DNA of 64,000 nt. Origin: Agapanthus africanus. Taxonomy: Eukaryota > Streptophyta > Magnoliopsida > Asparagales > Amaryllidaceae. The position numbers and the translations under genes are program-made. The DNA lies in the NCBI GenBank assembly GCA_030015575.1, contig CM057338.1:833458353-833522352 (forward strand), given 5' to 3'. Below are positions 45,647 to 58,293 of the stretch, one piece after another (positions within the stretch are counted from its first letter, which is position 1; the number at the start of each line of letters is the position of its first letter). The notes under the pieces are model-generated. The model made no database searches. It saw only the letters and a list, made by a program, of their open reading frames with translations, and had not been told where the DNA came from.

Positions 45647-46983
45647 TGATTCGTATGTCAAAAACTATTTCTAAACCTCAATCAAGAACGGCGTCGCTTT
45701 GCAGCTAGCCGGTGAGTACGGGTCGGTCCACAGGGATGTTGTGAATCTCCTAGTCGTGCTAAGAGTTAATTCCGAAGGGTGTTCGGATTGGTTATTAAAT
45801 CTAATAACCTAAATTATTCTATCTACGATTATCTAGATCTATTCTTGCTAGGGTTAGGTTTAGGGATGGTTTGGAAATGCAAGTAAATCTCAACGCTTTC
45901 ATACCCGAATGAAGATTTATGAGGAGTTATGGTAATTATCAATAAAGGGGATTAGATCCATTCGGGAAGGTATTCCTTCCTCTAGGTTCTTGTCTTTCCT
46001 TTAAAGATCCTTACCCTAACCTCCATGGAAAACGCGCGCAACCGGGCTTTTATACTACGGTGTCATCGTTACCTCGAGGGGTAGGATGCCGTAGGGCGCG
46101 GTATGTGCGTGTATGCATGGAGTCCTATTGTAAATATTTGGTAGGTAAGAAAGGGATGAGAGATCTCATCTCTCAAAATCCTTCCCTAAAGCTAAACCCT
46201 AAACAAGTTCCTAGGGCATGGAATTAAATCTACCTAGGGCAAAGAATTGAAATCTAAACTAGGGCGAGAAATTAAATCTACTTACAGATCCATCCCTCCA
46301 ATCATCCATGCAGGGTTGTTAGATCTGAATTTCTGAATGGAAAGGAAACACCGATGCTCTCCAAAAAGGATTTCTGAATTTTTATTAAAAGGAGGCATAA
46401 GAAAATACATTCTTTAGAGTTCCTATTTATAGAAGATAGGAAATCCTAGGTTACATTTGATTCGCATGTCTGAATTTACAAAAATACCCCTTAGTTTGAC
46501 TAGTCAATGCGCCGCAAACCTTTCTGGAAAATTTGACCCGCTACGTGTAACACACGGCCGCGGAATCGCGGCCCAAGGCCTGGTTTGGCCGCGGTTCCGC
46601 GGCCAAAAGGATGAATTGGGCTTTTATATTTTGTGGGCTTGCTTTGGTCATCTTGAGCTACTTAATTCTTTAATTCTTTCTTTAAAATAGCTTCAATTCT
46701 CTTTCAGATTTTCCAGTGAATAATTGTGGTCGACTTTTAACCGTGGCTTCGAAATCATGGACCTTGCATTGCCTTGTATTGATCTTTTGTGTAGGCTTGA
46801 TTAAGATCCTTCTATTTGTTGGTCAAAAGTCCACTTTTTCATCGTCTTTACATCGTTTTCACTGATTTCTGTCCAAAAACCTGTAACCTGTAACATGTAG
46901 CAGACATGCGTCAAAAGCACCTGTTTATTTATAAAACGAATAAGAATGGGGAATATAATAATGCAATATTCTGGTGTGAACAA
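45647..46983 (-). repeat. 3' LTR of the tRNA-Asp-primed element, 1337 bp
   Basis: On the minus strand it starts TGTTCACACCAG (ending at 46983) and finishes CATACGAATCA (45647). Its last 546 bp match 52963-53511 closely. A TATA-like CTATAAATAG on the minus strand is at 46423-46432. Short minisatellite-like words of the type TTAAATCTA occur at 46225-46290. Confidence 0.7.
46423..46432 (-). promoter_or_regulatory. TATA-like box in LTR of tRNA-Asp-primed element
   Basis: The minus strand reads CTATAAATAG about 550 bp after the LTR start. The position is reasonable for a U3 promoter. Assigned by sequence only. Confidence 0.45.
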
Positions 46984-47063
46984 ATACATTTACATCGTTT
47001 TCACTGATTAAGATATGTCTTCTTCCTTCGCATTCATTTGTACATATTTTTGCATATATAATA

Positions 47064-50000
47064 ATGCAATATGCTCGATACGTCTTCTTCCTTTGCATTC
47101 ATTTGTACATATTTTTGCATTTGCATACTTATTTGAAAACCCATAAAAATTGAAAAATTTCAAAAATTATAAAAATTAATGTATTCAATTTTGGCTAATT
47201 GACTTGAGTTTGACAGATTGGTTAACTGGCTAGGAACAACTAGATCTTAGACTTAGTAAATTAAAAACTCTAAAAATAACCTTCTTTACAGTTTAACGGT
47301 AGAAAGTATATGCCTTTATAGTTTATTTAGAAATAGGCAAATTTTGGGTTCACTTCTTGGGCTAAGTCGAAACTAAGGAAAAGTATTGATGTTCTTATTA
47401 GAGTATAAGTTTAAAAAATAATTCCTAGCTTAAGTCTAGATTCTGAAAATGTATACCCTACAATTTGCACAATCACGCACCTTGAAACTTGAAATAGTAG
47501 AAGAAACCTTGAAATGCTCTTGTCTAAAGTCCTTAGTACAATGAAAATGAAAATATATATATATAAAAGTGTGAATAAAGAATAAAAAAAAATGAACACT
47601 GGTTTTTGTGATTACTTAAGGCTGTAAAAATAGAAAAATATTTAGCGAGGGTGCTTCATCACCTAGTGCCTTAGACCAACTGGTTTGGGAGTCACTGCTA
47701 AAAAGCTTTGGGTGTTGCAAGACTAAGAATTACGCTTTAAAAGTGCAAACGTATTTTGTAATCGGTCGTTGGTACCTCGAGAAGTATTAACGGTCGTATG
47801 AAGGATGTGTAAGCAAAATTCATTTAAAAGTTCACCAATTAAGAAGTGCTTTGGACAACGGACAAGAGTACGATTGCTTGATTTGAATTTCTAAGTGTAG
47901 GGGTGATCTATACACACACGTAGGGGTATGTGATTGGAGTTTAGATGAGAGAAAGGAGTGAAAAATAGAACTTGTATCTTTAGTAGAGTTGATAGAAATT
48001 CCTAAGTGGAGATGGAACCCTAGAAGGAAAACTTAAGAGATGCCGAAAGCTAGGTAAGTCTATAGAACATATATAATCTTAAGTTAAATGATAAGGAAGT
48101 GTGAAGAATATGGGTGGATAATTTGCGAGTCGACGATAATAGAATTCCTTATTAGGAAACCTAATTGGAAAACAAAAGTTGAAAAGCCAAATTGATAGGA
48201 TTTTGTGGGTAGTATCCGCTGAAAACCCTCAGGAGATGACACTCCTCCTACTAGGGACACCTAGAGGTTTAACGGCTTGTTGGACGAGCTCAGTGCAATC
48301 GCGTTTCCCTGCGAAAGTGCGGTTAGGTTTTTGTAGAGAATAAAAATAAGTTTGTTTGAGGACGAGCAAAAGATAAGTTTGGGGGTATTTGTTCACACCA
48401 GAATATTGCATTATTATATTCCCCATTCTTATTCGTTTTATAAATAAACAGGTGCTTTTGACGCATATCTGCTACATGTTACAGGTTACAGGTTTTCGGA
48501 CAGAAATCAGTGAAAACGATGTAAAGACGATGAAAAAGTGGACTTTTGACCAACAAATAGAAGGATCTTAATCAAGCCTACACAAAAGATCAGTACATCT
48601 CTGTTTTGACCAACAATATTCTGGTTCTTTATACTTTGTAGCGATCTTTTAACCGTTTGCCTTGACATTTTGGACCTTGCATTGTTCTTCATCTAGGCTT
48701 GACTAAGATCCTTCTATACGTTGGTCAAAAGTCCACTTTTTCATCGTCTTTACATCGTTTTCACTGATTTCTGTCCAAAAACCTGTAACCTGTAACATGT
48801 AGCAGACATGCGTCAAAAGCACCTGTTTATTTATAAAACGAATAAGAATGGGGAATATAATAATGCAATATTCTGGTGTGAACAAATACCCCCAAACTTA
48901 TCTTTTGCTCGTCCTCGAGCAAACTTATTTTTATTCTCTACAAAAACCTAACCGCACTTTCGCAGGGAAACGCGATTGCACTGAGCACGTGCAACAAGCC
49001 GTTAAACCTCTAGGTGTCCCTAGTAGGAGGAGTGTTGTCTCCTGAGGGTTTTTCAGCGGATACTACCTACAAAATCCTATCAATTTGGCTTTTCAACTAT
49101 AGTTTTCCAATTAGGTTTCCTAACAAGGAATTCTATTATCATCGACTCGCAAATTATCCACCCATATTCTTCACACTTCCTTATCATTTAACTTAAGATT
49201 ATATATGTTCTATAGACTTACCTAGCTTTCGGCATCTCTTAAGTTTTTCTTCTAGGGTTCCATCTCCACTTAGGAATTTCTATTAACTCTACTAAAGATA
49301 CAAGTTCTATTTTTCACTCCTTTCTCTCATCTAAACTCCAATCACATACCCCTACGTGTGTGTATAGATCACCCCTACACTTGGAAATTCAAATCAAGCA
49401 ATCGTACTCTTGTCCGTTGTCTAAAGCACTTCTTAATTGGTGAACTTTTAAATGAATTTTGCTTACACATCCTTCATGCGATCGTTAATACTTCTTGAGG
49501 TACCAACGACCGATTACAAAATGCGTTTGCACTTTTAAAGCGTAATTCCTAGTCTTGCAACACCCAAGGCTTTTTAGCAGTGACTCCCAAATCAGTTGGT
49601 CTAAGGCACTAGGTGATGAAGCACCCTCGCTAAATATTTTTCTATTTTTACAGCCTTAAGTAATCACAAAAACCAGTGTTCATTTTTTTTATTCTTTATT
49701 CACACTTTTATATATTTTTTTTCATTTTCATTGTACTAAGGACTTTAGACAAGAGTATTTCAAGGACTCTTCTACTATTCCAAGTTTCAAGGTGCATGAT
49801 TGTGCAAATTGTAGGGTATACATTTTCAGAATCTAGATTTAAGCTAGAAATTATTTTTCAAACTTATACTCTAATAAGAACATCAATACTTTTCGTTCGT
49901 TTCGACTTAGCCCAAGAAGTGAACCCAAAATTTGCCTATTTCTAAATAAACTACAAAGGCATATACTTTCTACCGTTAAATTTTAAGGAAGGTTATCTTT

Positions 50001-50212
50001 AGAGTTTTTAATTTACTAAGTCTAAGATCTAGTTGTTCCTAGCAAGTTAACCTATCTGTCAAACTCAAGTCAATTAGCCAAAATTGAATACATTAATTTT
50101 TATAATTTTTGAAAATTTTCAATTTTTTATGGGTTTTCAAATAAGTATGCAAATGCAAATATATGTACAAATGAATGCGAAGGAAGAAGACGTATCGAGC
50201 ATACCCCCAAAC
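47064..50212. repeat. large palindrome, arms about 1.5 kb
   Basis: Left arm 47064-48590 is the inverse of right arm 48690-50212, centred near 48639 with about 100 bp between. By eye roughly nine bases in ten match. Both arms contain the element's 3' internal end, its polypurine tract (AAGTTTGGGGGTATT) and about 200 bp of LTR start (TGTTCACACC). They meet LTR end to LTR end. A third copy of the LTR start lies at 46777-46983. Short AT-rich open frames mirror each other (47411-47599 and 49676-49945) and are not coding. Confidence 0.85.
48890..48910 (-). promoter_or_regulatory. polypurine tract of the tRNA-Asp-primed element
   Basis: The minus strand reads AAGTTTGGGGGTATT directly before TGTTCACACC. 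The mirrored copy on the plus strand is at about 48375-48390. It marks the 3' LTR start and supports minus orientation for the main copy. Confidence 0.6.
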
Positions 50213-50749
50213 TTGAACTTGACAGTGTCCTCACTGTCATGCTAAACCAAGAGGGTCAAAATACCGATACTCCCCTGTTTATTTATTTATAAATTTTTTT
50301 TAATGTTTTGAATTTTTTTTAATTTTTTATAGAAAAAGAAAACAAAAATATATATACATATATACAACAAGGTTCCCTCCCAAACTTAAGCTTAGCCTTA
50401 CACAAGCCAAAGGTTAGCACCAACCATTCAAAAATCTTATCGTGGTAATGGTATAGTTGGTGCCAGAATGGGATGGAAAGAAAAAAGATGAGAAGCACAC
50501 GAGACCGTGTTGAAAGAAGAATTGAAGATGGTCTTGGCGGAGGAGAAGAATGGAGGAAAGAAGAAAGAAGTGGAGTACGATCTTGAGGGTGTAAATTGAG
50601 TGAATAAATTAGCGCAATTTGTGATGACCGATGTGCTAAAAGCGATTGCGCTAACCTATCAACCCGTCGAGAAATGGGATCAAATCCCTCAAGCTTCGCA
50701 AGAAAACATGGGTACGCCGAACTTGGTATTGGAGATGAAAGCGTAACGG

Positions 50750-52279
50750 TCACTGTTCGGTCGGAACGATAGGAACGACGAAAGGAAGTGAATTAGGGAT
50801 AGTCTCATTCTCACCGTGGTAAACTGTCTCGAACTTAAAAGATTCCATCAATCGTTCGAAACTACTGTAAGTAACCGAGTCTGATGGTTCAACTAACTCA
50901 TCTGAAAATGTAAAGGACTCAAACTCGGGCGGGGAGACATCAACATCGTCCGAAAAAGTGAAACACTCGTAGGTGTTATCGTCTGTGAGAACTGTGTCAG
51001 ATTCAAAGGAAAAGTTTTCAAGCTCACAATCGTCAAGCGCGGTCGGAATGATGGAAAGGAGGGAGGGTGATATAACAGTCAAAGGTTCAGGAGGATGAAT
51101 TGGAAAATCAGACACATCAAACAAAAATGATTCAACCTCAATATTATCCTCAAAACTCTCCTCAATACTATCCTCATAATTCTCCTCAACATTTATCTCA
51201 TCCATGCCATTATCATCAAAATCAAGACGCATATGAGATTCGGGAGAGACATCTAATAACTCGGGATGATCATTTGAACATAAAATTTCAAGCAAATCGA
51301 CAGGTTCATCATCCGAAATATTCCCGGCGTCTATATCCTCAATCAAGTGAAAATCAATTTTCTTAGACACCTCATCAAAAGCATGGATATCTATCGATTT
51401 AGGTTCTAGATGGGAGGTGTAAAGATCGAAAGGATTAAATGCGGTTTCACTCGAAAGGGGTTCTTCACAATTTGGCAAATCAAACACTACAAAATCACAC
51501 AACTCATTTTTATTTTCAACTGGTGAATCATTTAGGACAATCGATGAAAAACCGGAGTTGTGGGCTTCAATCGGGTACGGGTAGGTTTGATTTGGAAATC
51601 CTCTCTCATTCTCACTCTGTCCAACCGCCTCCTTATACATTGAAAATTTTTGAGCTAGCGGGAAACTAGCTACCGCTTCAGTAGGTTGCATAAGGGCGGC
51701 CACGGACGCTTCCACATTCCTAGTCATTTTATTTGTTGCAGCAATATAAGCTTCCAACGACTCTTCCAAACTAGACTTGGGTGGTGAGGGGGTTTCGGTA
51801 AAAGATTCGAAATTGGTTGGATATGTGAAACTCCCTAATGACTGTGTAGAAACAGTGTCTAGTGAAGGTGGGAAAGTCGGGTAGGACTGGTAGGAAGTGG
51901 GTGATTGGACAGGGGTAGGGTCAACATATGAATAAAAAGGTGAATAGTCGTGTGGATCCCTAGAACTAGATGAGTGGAGAGGGGTGAAAGATCGACTGCG
52001 AGATTGAGCAATATGCTCAGCAATGGACATCGGCTTAGGATTGACAGAAGGTCTTGAAAAAGTGGTGTCAACATATGGAGGTGGTAAAGGTTGACTTGGT
52101 TGACACAAAGTGGGGTGAAAAATCGAACTGTTTCTCCTAGACGCCTCTATGTGATCTTTCAAAGATTTTTTAGGCAAGGAAGTATCGTCTTTAAATTGAC
52201 CGAACAAATTGATGTACGACGCAAGATTAGCTTCGGGATACCATAGTTCGGCTAATGATTTATTATGTGGGGTACCCAT
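50750..52279 (-). CDS. 509-residue protein of unknown function in a non-autonomous LTR element
   Basis: This is the longest open frame of the window and it looks whole. It starts about 660 bp after the primer site, where the first ORF of an LTR element is expected, so a gag-like or RNA-packaging role is possible but not shown. Residues 1-100 contain two related motifs, SLKDHIEASR (39-48) and SIAEHIAQSR (85-94). Residues about 50-180 are Pro/Ser/Tyr-rich and look disordered. Residues about 280-500 are strongly acidic (Asp/Glu clusters) with repeated FTFSD-type words. No Cys knuckle, catalytic motif, signal peptide or membrane segment is seen. Codon use looks ordinary. A shorter open stretch (50319-50753) follows directly and is probably not coding. 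Confidence 0.6.
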   Translation of the reverse strand: MGTPHNKSLAELWYPEANLASYINLFGQFKDDTSLPKKSLKDHIEASRRNSSIFHPTLCQPSQPLPPPYVDTTFSRPSVNPKPMSIAEHIAQSRSRSFTPLHSSSSRDPHDYSPFYSYVDPTPVQSPTSYQSYPTFPPSLDTVSTQSLGSFTYPTNFESFTETPSPPKSSLEESLEAYIAATNKMTRNVEASVAALMQPTEAVASFPLAQKFSMYKEAVGQSENERGFPNQTYPYPIEAHNSGFSSIVLNDSPVENKNELCDFVVFDLPNCEEPLSSETAFNPFDLYTSHLEPKSIDIHAFDEVSKKIDFHLIEDIDAGNISDDEPVDLLEILCSNDHPELLDVSPESHMRLDFDDNGMDEINVEENYEDSIEESFEDNIEVESFLFDVSDFPIHPPEPLTVISPSLLSIIPTALDDCELENFSFESDTVLTDDNTYECFTFSDDVDVSPPEFESFTFSDELVEPSDSVTYSSFERLMESFKFETVYHGENETIPNSLPFVVPIVPTEQ

Positions 52280-52941
52280 GTTAGAAGAAGATAGGGTGAA
52301 AGAAATAAAGTTGGGTGGTGGTGCAAGGATTTATTTGCGGCAAAGATTTGCAGGTTTTCTAATAAAAATTTTCCTTTTTCATTTTATCTTTATTTGGAAA
52401 AATTTTGTTGCAAAAAGATTTTCGAGAAAAAATATGCAACAGAAAATTTACTTGCAATCTATTTCTAATTTAAACAAATCGCAAAAATCCTGCACAAGAT
52501 TGTTATATGGAAGGGAAGATTTTTTTAAGCGCAAGGAATCCTGCAGAAGATTTGACAAAAGATATATGGGGATTTGCAGAGGGAAGAAATAGGAAACAAA
52601 CCATGCAAAAATTTCGCGATGATGATGCAAGAGGGCCGCGGAAAGGCGGCGGGAGCGCGCTTAGGCCGCGGTTTAGCGGTGGGATGGAGGCTTCAGGGCT
52701 CCAAAAAATTTCTGTTGTTCTGTACTTGTAATACCTCTTTGTTTTGATGTATCTTTTTCTGTTTCGAACTCTGAATTTTTCCAGATCCGATTTTGTATAT
52801 CCTGCAAAATTCAAACAACAAAGTATCCCTTCCAAAAATAACAGATGAAATATTTTTATATATTTTATGATTTTTCAGATTTTTATGATTTTTTATTTTA
52901 TTAAGATTAACCCGAAATTGCAAAAAGGAAATTTCTACGCC
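52280..52941 (-). other. leader between primer site and the 509-residue ORF
   Basis: AT-rich, with purine and pyrimidine runs. A GC-rich patch (GGCCGCGGTTTAGC type, 52637-52680) resembles one in the LTR near 46560-46610. No gene or clear structure is seen. Confidence 0.5.
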
Positions 52942-52960
52942 ATCCCCGGCAACGGCGCTA
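52942..52960 (-). promoter_or_regulatory. primer-binding site, tRNA-Asp type
   Basis: The plus strand reads ATCCCCGGCAACGGCGCTA, matching the 3' end of plant tRNA-Asp (CCCCGGCAACGGCGCCA) except for one base near the CCA. It lies 2 bp from the LTR border at 52963. It fixes the element's orientation as minus. Confidence 0.85.
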
Positions 52961-52962
52961 TT

Positions 52963-53511
52963 TGATTCGTATGTCAAAAACTATTTCTAAACCGCAATCA
53001 AGAACGGCGTCGCTTTGTAGCTAGCCGGTGAGTACGGGTCGGTCCACAGGGATGTTGTGAATCTCCTAGTCGCGCTAACGAGTTAATTCCGAAGGGTGTT
53101 CGGATTGGTTTTTAAATCTAAAAACCTAAATTATTCTATCTACGATTATCTAGATCTATTCTTGCTAGGGTTAGGTTTAGGGATGGTTTGGAAATGCAAG
53201 TAAATCTCAACGCTTTCATACCCGAATGAAGATTTATGAGGAGTTATGGTAATTATCAATAAAGGGGATTAGATCCATTCGGGAAGGTGTTCCTTCCTCT
53301 AGGTTCTTGTCCTTCCTTTAGAGATCCTTACCCTAACCTCCATGGAAAACGCGCGCAACCGGGCTTTTATACTACGGTGTCATCGTTACCTTGAGGGGTA
53401 GGATGCCGTAGGGCGCGGTATGTGCGTGTATGCATGGAGTCCTATTGTAAATATTTGGTGGGTAAGAAAGGGATGAGAGATCTCATCTCTCAAAATACTT
53501 CCCCAAAGCTA
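52963..53511 (-). repeat. 5' LTR of the tRNA-Asp-primed element, cut by copia
   Basis: It matches 45647-46192 at all but scattered positions. Homology stops at 53511, where TGTAGGG begins the copia LTR. The missing 790 bp may lie beyond the window if the copia block is a simple insertion. Confidence 0.8.
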
Positions 53512-55730
53512 TGTAGGGTTCCTAGGCACACACTAGAGGTCTCACAAGGTATCAACCATACCAATTTCAAATTTTTCTTGTGCCTACAAACCCTAATACG
53601 GATCGTTAACTAGAATTTAGGCGAAACCGATAACTAGTTAACAACTTAACTAAGAGTGAACGGAAATACAACCTTTGTAGATCCGGTCCTCCACCTCCAT
53701 AGCTCCATGATGAAGACCCCTCGCTGCGATCATCGGATCCCGGGCTCTAGCGTCGGCTTCATCGGAGAAATGGGTGGGCTAGGTCATCGACTTCGATGCC
53801 GAAGATGATCTACGTCGAGGCAACACAAGATCAAGCTCCAACTTCACCAAGCCATGAAACTTGTGAAGAAAACACCCAATACTACTTGGAAAGTGGTAGA
53901 GGATGAAGAAATAGGAAGTGGGTTCACTTTAGAATTGGATTTCTCACTCTTTTTCTCAAGTTGCCATTGATGGAGGCAAGGTTTTCTTCATATTGAAAAA
54001 GGAGAAGAAGAAGAAAAGAATATGATAAGTGTTTTTGAAAAAAATAGAAAATAAAATTATTCTTATCATATTCTTGACCATGGTTTTGTGTAGAGAACTA
54101 ACTAGAGTTTAGATGAATGGTTAGGGTTAGGAGAAGAAGACAAAATGGTCACTTGGTCAAAGCTTCATGAAGCTTCAACAAGCTTCATGTTTGAAAGCAA
54201 CCATTTTGTTTTTCTTTTATCTTTTAACCAAAAAAGAAAAGATAAATAAATAAGTGAAATGAAACCCTAACCATTCACTAAACATGGTTTAAGCCTTTAC
54301 ACAAATCCAAGTTTGCATGTATCATCAAACATGATACAAACAAGTGCACAAAAGTATATCACATATACAACTTGTGTACATCAAGTGAGAAAATCCATTT
54401 AAAGTGAACCAATATTAGTTAATGCAAAGTAATATATCAAATATATAATTATACATTAAATCATTAAATCAACACTTGATTTAACGATCCGGTCATATCG
54501 CATATAACCGACTAATATCCAATGTATCGGCTCATCGAATCAATCCTTGATTCGATAACTAGGTTATATCACATACAACCATTCGATACATTCATCGCGA
54601 GAATAGAATACGGTATCACATACACGCATTATTCTCGGTCCCGCACATATCTCATATGCGCTCCTATTTCGTTTCGCTTGAGCCAGGAAACCTCTGTGTA
54701 GGACTCTAAAAACTCGTCAACACGCCGGCAGCAGATGATGATCATATCAAACACCCACAAGCCGCAAGCGGTCTGCTAAACGTAACGGCCACCCGGGTAT
54801 TGAGCGATCAGAAGATCGACGAGCAAGCCCGTTCATACTCCTGTGAATCCAACCAGTAACACTTACCGTACAGTCCGGTCTCGTCGTCTGATATGTCGCA
54901 TATCTCGCCTAGGGGTGGTAAACGTCAGACCCCAATAGCTCGATAAGTCGTGTCGATATGAGGTCTATAACAGTTCGAGAAACTACTGGTAACACTTACC
55001 AGTAAATCTCAGCAACCCTGGCCAGGGATTTCCGGTTATAGCCAATCGAACACAGCGCAACATCAACTCCCTATACCGGGAGAGACGAATCCCCTCTTAT
55101 CGCTCATTGCCTCCATGTGATTCGGGACTGTACCCAAAAACCACCGTTTTGCACGCCCTCTTGGACGTGGTAAGGTGGAAATCAAAGCACAGTGGGAACC
55201 ACACAAGACTCTATGACAATCTCGGGTCAACAGACTACTCTGTACCAGTGTCACTAGAGAACTGCCATCTGACGTAAGGTATAATACCATCTAGGAGTTT
55301 TCGGCGAGTCCGTCCAGTGTACGCAGTCTCCACTGAGCACCCGTATATCATCTCCGATGTCAAACACCAATGGATATGGGATCATCCATCGCCCATCTGT
55401 ATGGGTCGAGAAGGTATACGCTAGTCTACACCGGTATATCGATACCCCGTCTCGATACACCCACGACTAGGGACCTTGAAGGATGCACTTATGGACTACC
55501 ATGTCCCCCCTAGTATGATCTGCATCATAGTCCAGGTAGTCAAGTACACATCCTAAGGGCTTTACCAACATGTAACAGAGAGACAATCAGTGTACACGTT
55601 AAGGTAAAGAGCAACCAGATAGCATACTATCATGTCGATCAAGAAAGTCCTCCCTATATATGTCCAAGCATCTACTACAATATACATCTTATGTACAGTA
55701 ATGGCCTCTAGGGCATATATATAACTAACA
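53512..55730 (-). repeat. copia LTR, 2219 bp, second subfamily
   Basis: On the minus strand it starts TGTTAGTTATATATGCCC and ends AACCCTACA. The start closely resembles Tork/Angela-type LTRs (TGCCCTAGAGGC word). It is related to, but clearly diverged from, the LTRs at 23972, 31878 and 59827. The 5-bp word AGCTA precedes 53512, but no partner was found at the other end. Confidence 0.75.
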
Positions 55731-56323
55731 ATCTCCCACTTGCACTAGGGTCATCTGTAGCAGTGGTTGTAGTATCTCATACTCAACCATCCCATAAAAG
55801 TCTCTCTCTGGGAAAAGGCCTTTGTGAGTGGATCCGCCGTGTTTTCCTCTGAGTCTACTCTCCTAACCTCGATCTCCTTGGAGATCAACTATCTCCATGA
55901 TCAGGTGATGCTGCCTCAGAATATGTCTGGATCACTGATGGGACCGGCGTTCCTTGGCATAAGCCACAACTCCATTGTCACACAATGGGAGGAACTAAGT
56001 TCATCTCATGAACCAATATACACCCAGACTGCCTCTTTGGTAGCATCTTAAGTAGCGATGTATCTTGCCTTTAATCGTCTAGTATACCACGGTATTTAGC
56101 TTGGAACTTTTCCAACATACCGTCCCTTTACTGAGGGTAAAGACAATGCCTGTGACTGACTTTCAGTCATCCTTATCACCCTGGAACACTTCCAGTGATT
56201 CTCCCCAGGACGAATTGATACCATCTCACTACAACTAGTGAGTATCCTAATATCCAATTAGATCTATCTCATAGATCCAAAACCCAGGATTTAGTAGGTA
56301 TCACTTTGATCCTATATGGAGAA

Positions 56324-56801
56324 TCATTGTGATAAGCGGAGATTGACCGAGCGTAGCATAGGAAACTCCTTTCTTATCAAGAGTATGTCATCCACGTACT
56401 CTACGAGGATCACCACCATACTCCCTACTACCATTTTGTATATACAAGGTTCATCTACCATTTTGATGAAGTCAAATTTTTTGACAACTACATCAAAACA
56501 GACGTTCCAACTCCGCGATGTCTGCTTTATCCTATAAAGCAACTTGCACACGTTTCCGCTGCTCCCACTGTCTACGAAGCCCTCTGGCTGTGTACTTACA
56601 GACGTTCTCTTCTAAAACATCATTTAGAAAAGCAGTCAGGACACTCAACCACCAGATATCGTAGTCATGGTATGTAGCCGTGGCAAGTAGGATCCGGATG
56701 GACTTAAGCATAGCCACTGGAAAAGGTTTCATCATTATCCACGCCTGGTCGATGACGAAAACCTTTAACAAGTCTAGCTTTGAAAGTCTCAACTTTTCCA
56801 T
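56324..56801 (-). pseudogene. copia reverse transcriptase remnant
   Basis: Two open stretches carry copia RT landmarks. The first (56532-56801) has YDIWWLSVLTAFLNDVLEE, aligning with the usual MDVKTAFLNGxLEE region that holds a catalytic Asp. The second (56324-56551) has KQTSRSWN, VDEPCIYK and YVDD at residues 52-55, the catalytic core. RT copies the element's RNA into DNA. The order confirms minus orientation. Broken. Fossil. Confidence 0.75.
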
Positions 56802-58293
56802 CTACACCAAGTAATCTTCTTAAGATATACTTGCTCCTGATGGGGATTTAACCCTTCAGATATAGCAACCAAAGTCCATACTTTGTTGGTGTATAAGGAT
56901 TCCATTTCAGATCGCTAAGCATCCAGCCATTCTTATAGAGTCCCACTCCTGATGGCCAGCTCGAAACTAGTTGGGTCATAATCTCATGATGCAATCCTCG
57001 CTCCCACTGTCATAGAGAAACAGAAGTATCTCTCAGGTGGGTGAGAAACCCTACTAGATCAGCGGAGAGGCTGTGGTTCGTTGGTAACTTATTGAATCCT
57101 TTGGTTTTATCAAATCATCTGCTGTAGTTTGTATAGATGGAACCTTTCCAGTTCTACATAACTAACCTTGCCTCGAGCTTGTCCGGATTTTGCTTTTAGA
57201 CATAGGCCGGACAACCCCGAATCTTAACTAGCTTAAGACATGGGCTCTTCCCATACCATATCTCATATGGAGTGGTAGGCTATGATCTGATTCGAACCCT
57301 ATTCAATAGGTATGCAGCTTCTCAAGCGCATAACTCCCAAAAGGAAACAGGAAACTCAGTAGTACTCATCATAGAGCACACCATATCACATAGGGTGCTA
57401 TTGCTCCACCCCGATATACCATCGTGCCATGGTGTATACGGAGGAGTAATGCTGAGAGAGAATCTCATTCTCCTTTAGAATAGTCTAGGAATTCTATGCA
57501 CAAGTATTCTCCTCCTTGATCTCATCATAGGACATAATACTTATACCCGTATTTTGGTTCTCTACTTCTAACTTATATTCTGTGAATATCTCAAAAGGTT
57601 CTTACTTGTGTTTCAACAGGAACATATGTCTGAATCTTGAGAGATCATCAGAGAACGTAATGAAGTATAAAGAACCAGTCCTGGCATGTGTAGATAGGGG
57701 ACTTTTATACATCAACATGTATCATCCCAAGAGTTCACTAACTCTTTCTCTGTTTCCAATAAACAGAGCTGGTGTCATTATATCTTTGTGACATGACTGG
57801 TAAGTTTCACAAGATGTAAATTCAAACTGATTTAAATATGCATCTAAATGTAACTTCAGCTAGTTGGGTCGCATTGATATGACCTAGTCTACAATACCTC
57901 AAGAAGGATCCGTTCATTTCTGAACTCTTCCTCTTGTGTGTGTTCTGTATACTAAAAACTGTAGTTTGATTTAGAACATCAATGTTTTTAGATAACGTGC
58001 CTAAACCGATCAACTTTTGATATAGGAAATGTTCAAAACATTATCCATCAATACAAAATTTTATCATTTCTTTACTAATAAAGAGAGTGATATGATTTTG
58101 TATATCAGGTTCGGTATCTAATAACATTCGTTCAGAATCAATGTATTGGTAATACAGGGTGACAGTGACCAACAGACTTGGCTGCAACACTTGCCCCGTT
58201 TTCTGTCTCATGAAACTTATCACCCGTTCTCAGTTCTTTACCTATCTGTAGCCCATGTAACAAATTACATATGTGGGATCCTGATCCGGTATC

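Larger units (their letters stand above)
45647..53511 (-). mobile_element. minus-strand LTR element primed by tRNA-Asp, non-autonomous
   Basis: The direct repeats 45647-46192 and 52963-53511 are the two LTRs. The left one is full (45647-46983, 1337 bp) and the right one is cut at 53511 by a copia LTR. On the minus strand the right LTR is followed by a primer site (52942-52960) complementary to tRNA-Asp, then one long open frame (50750-52279), then a non-coding tail with a polypurine tract at about 48890. The 46984-48889 stretch is an inverted duplicate of the 3' end. There is no protease, reverse transcriptase or integrase. tRNA-Asp priming is known for Athila and some Tat elements of Ty3/gypsy, so that superfamily is the likely source. 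Confidence 0.65.

Noticed and set aside
47411-47599. Hydrophobic open frame that could be read as a membrane protein, mirrored at 49676-49945
   Set aside because: AT-rich sequence gives Phe/Ile/Leu-rich translations. The mirror copy reflects the palindrome, not conservation of a protein.
50319-50753. Possible second ORF directly after the 509-codon frame
   Set aside because: Its start would be a non-ATG codon in the shared junction, the composition looks like untranslated sequence, and part of it lies in AT-rich low-complexity DNA.
52942-52960. Match to the 3' end of tRNA-Asp considered as a tRNA gene
   Set aside because: Only the last 19 bases match and no cloverleaf precedes them. The position beside an LTR makes it a primer site.
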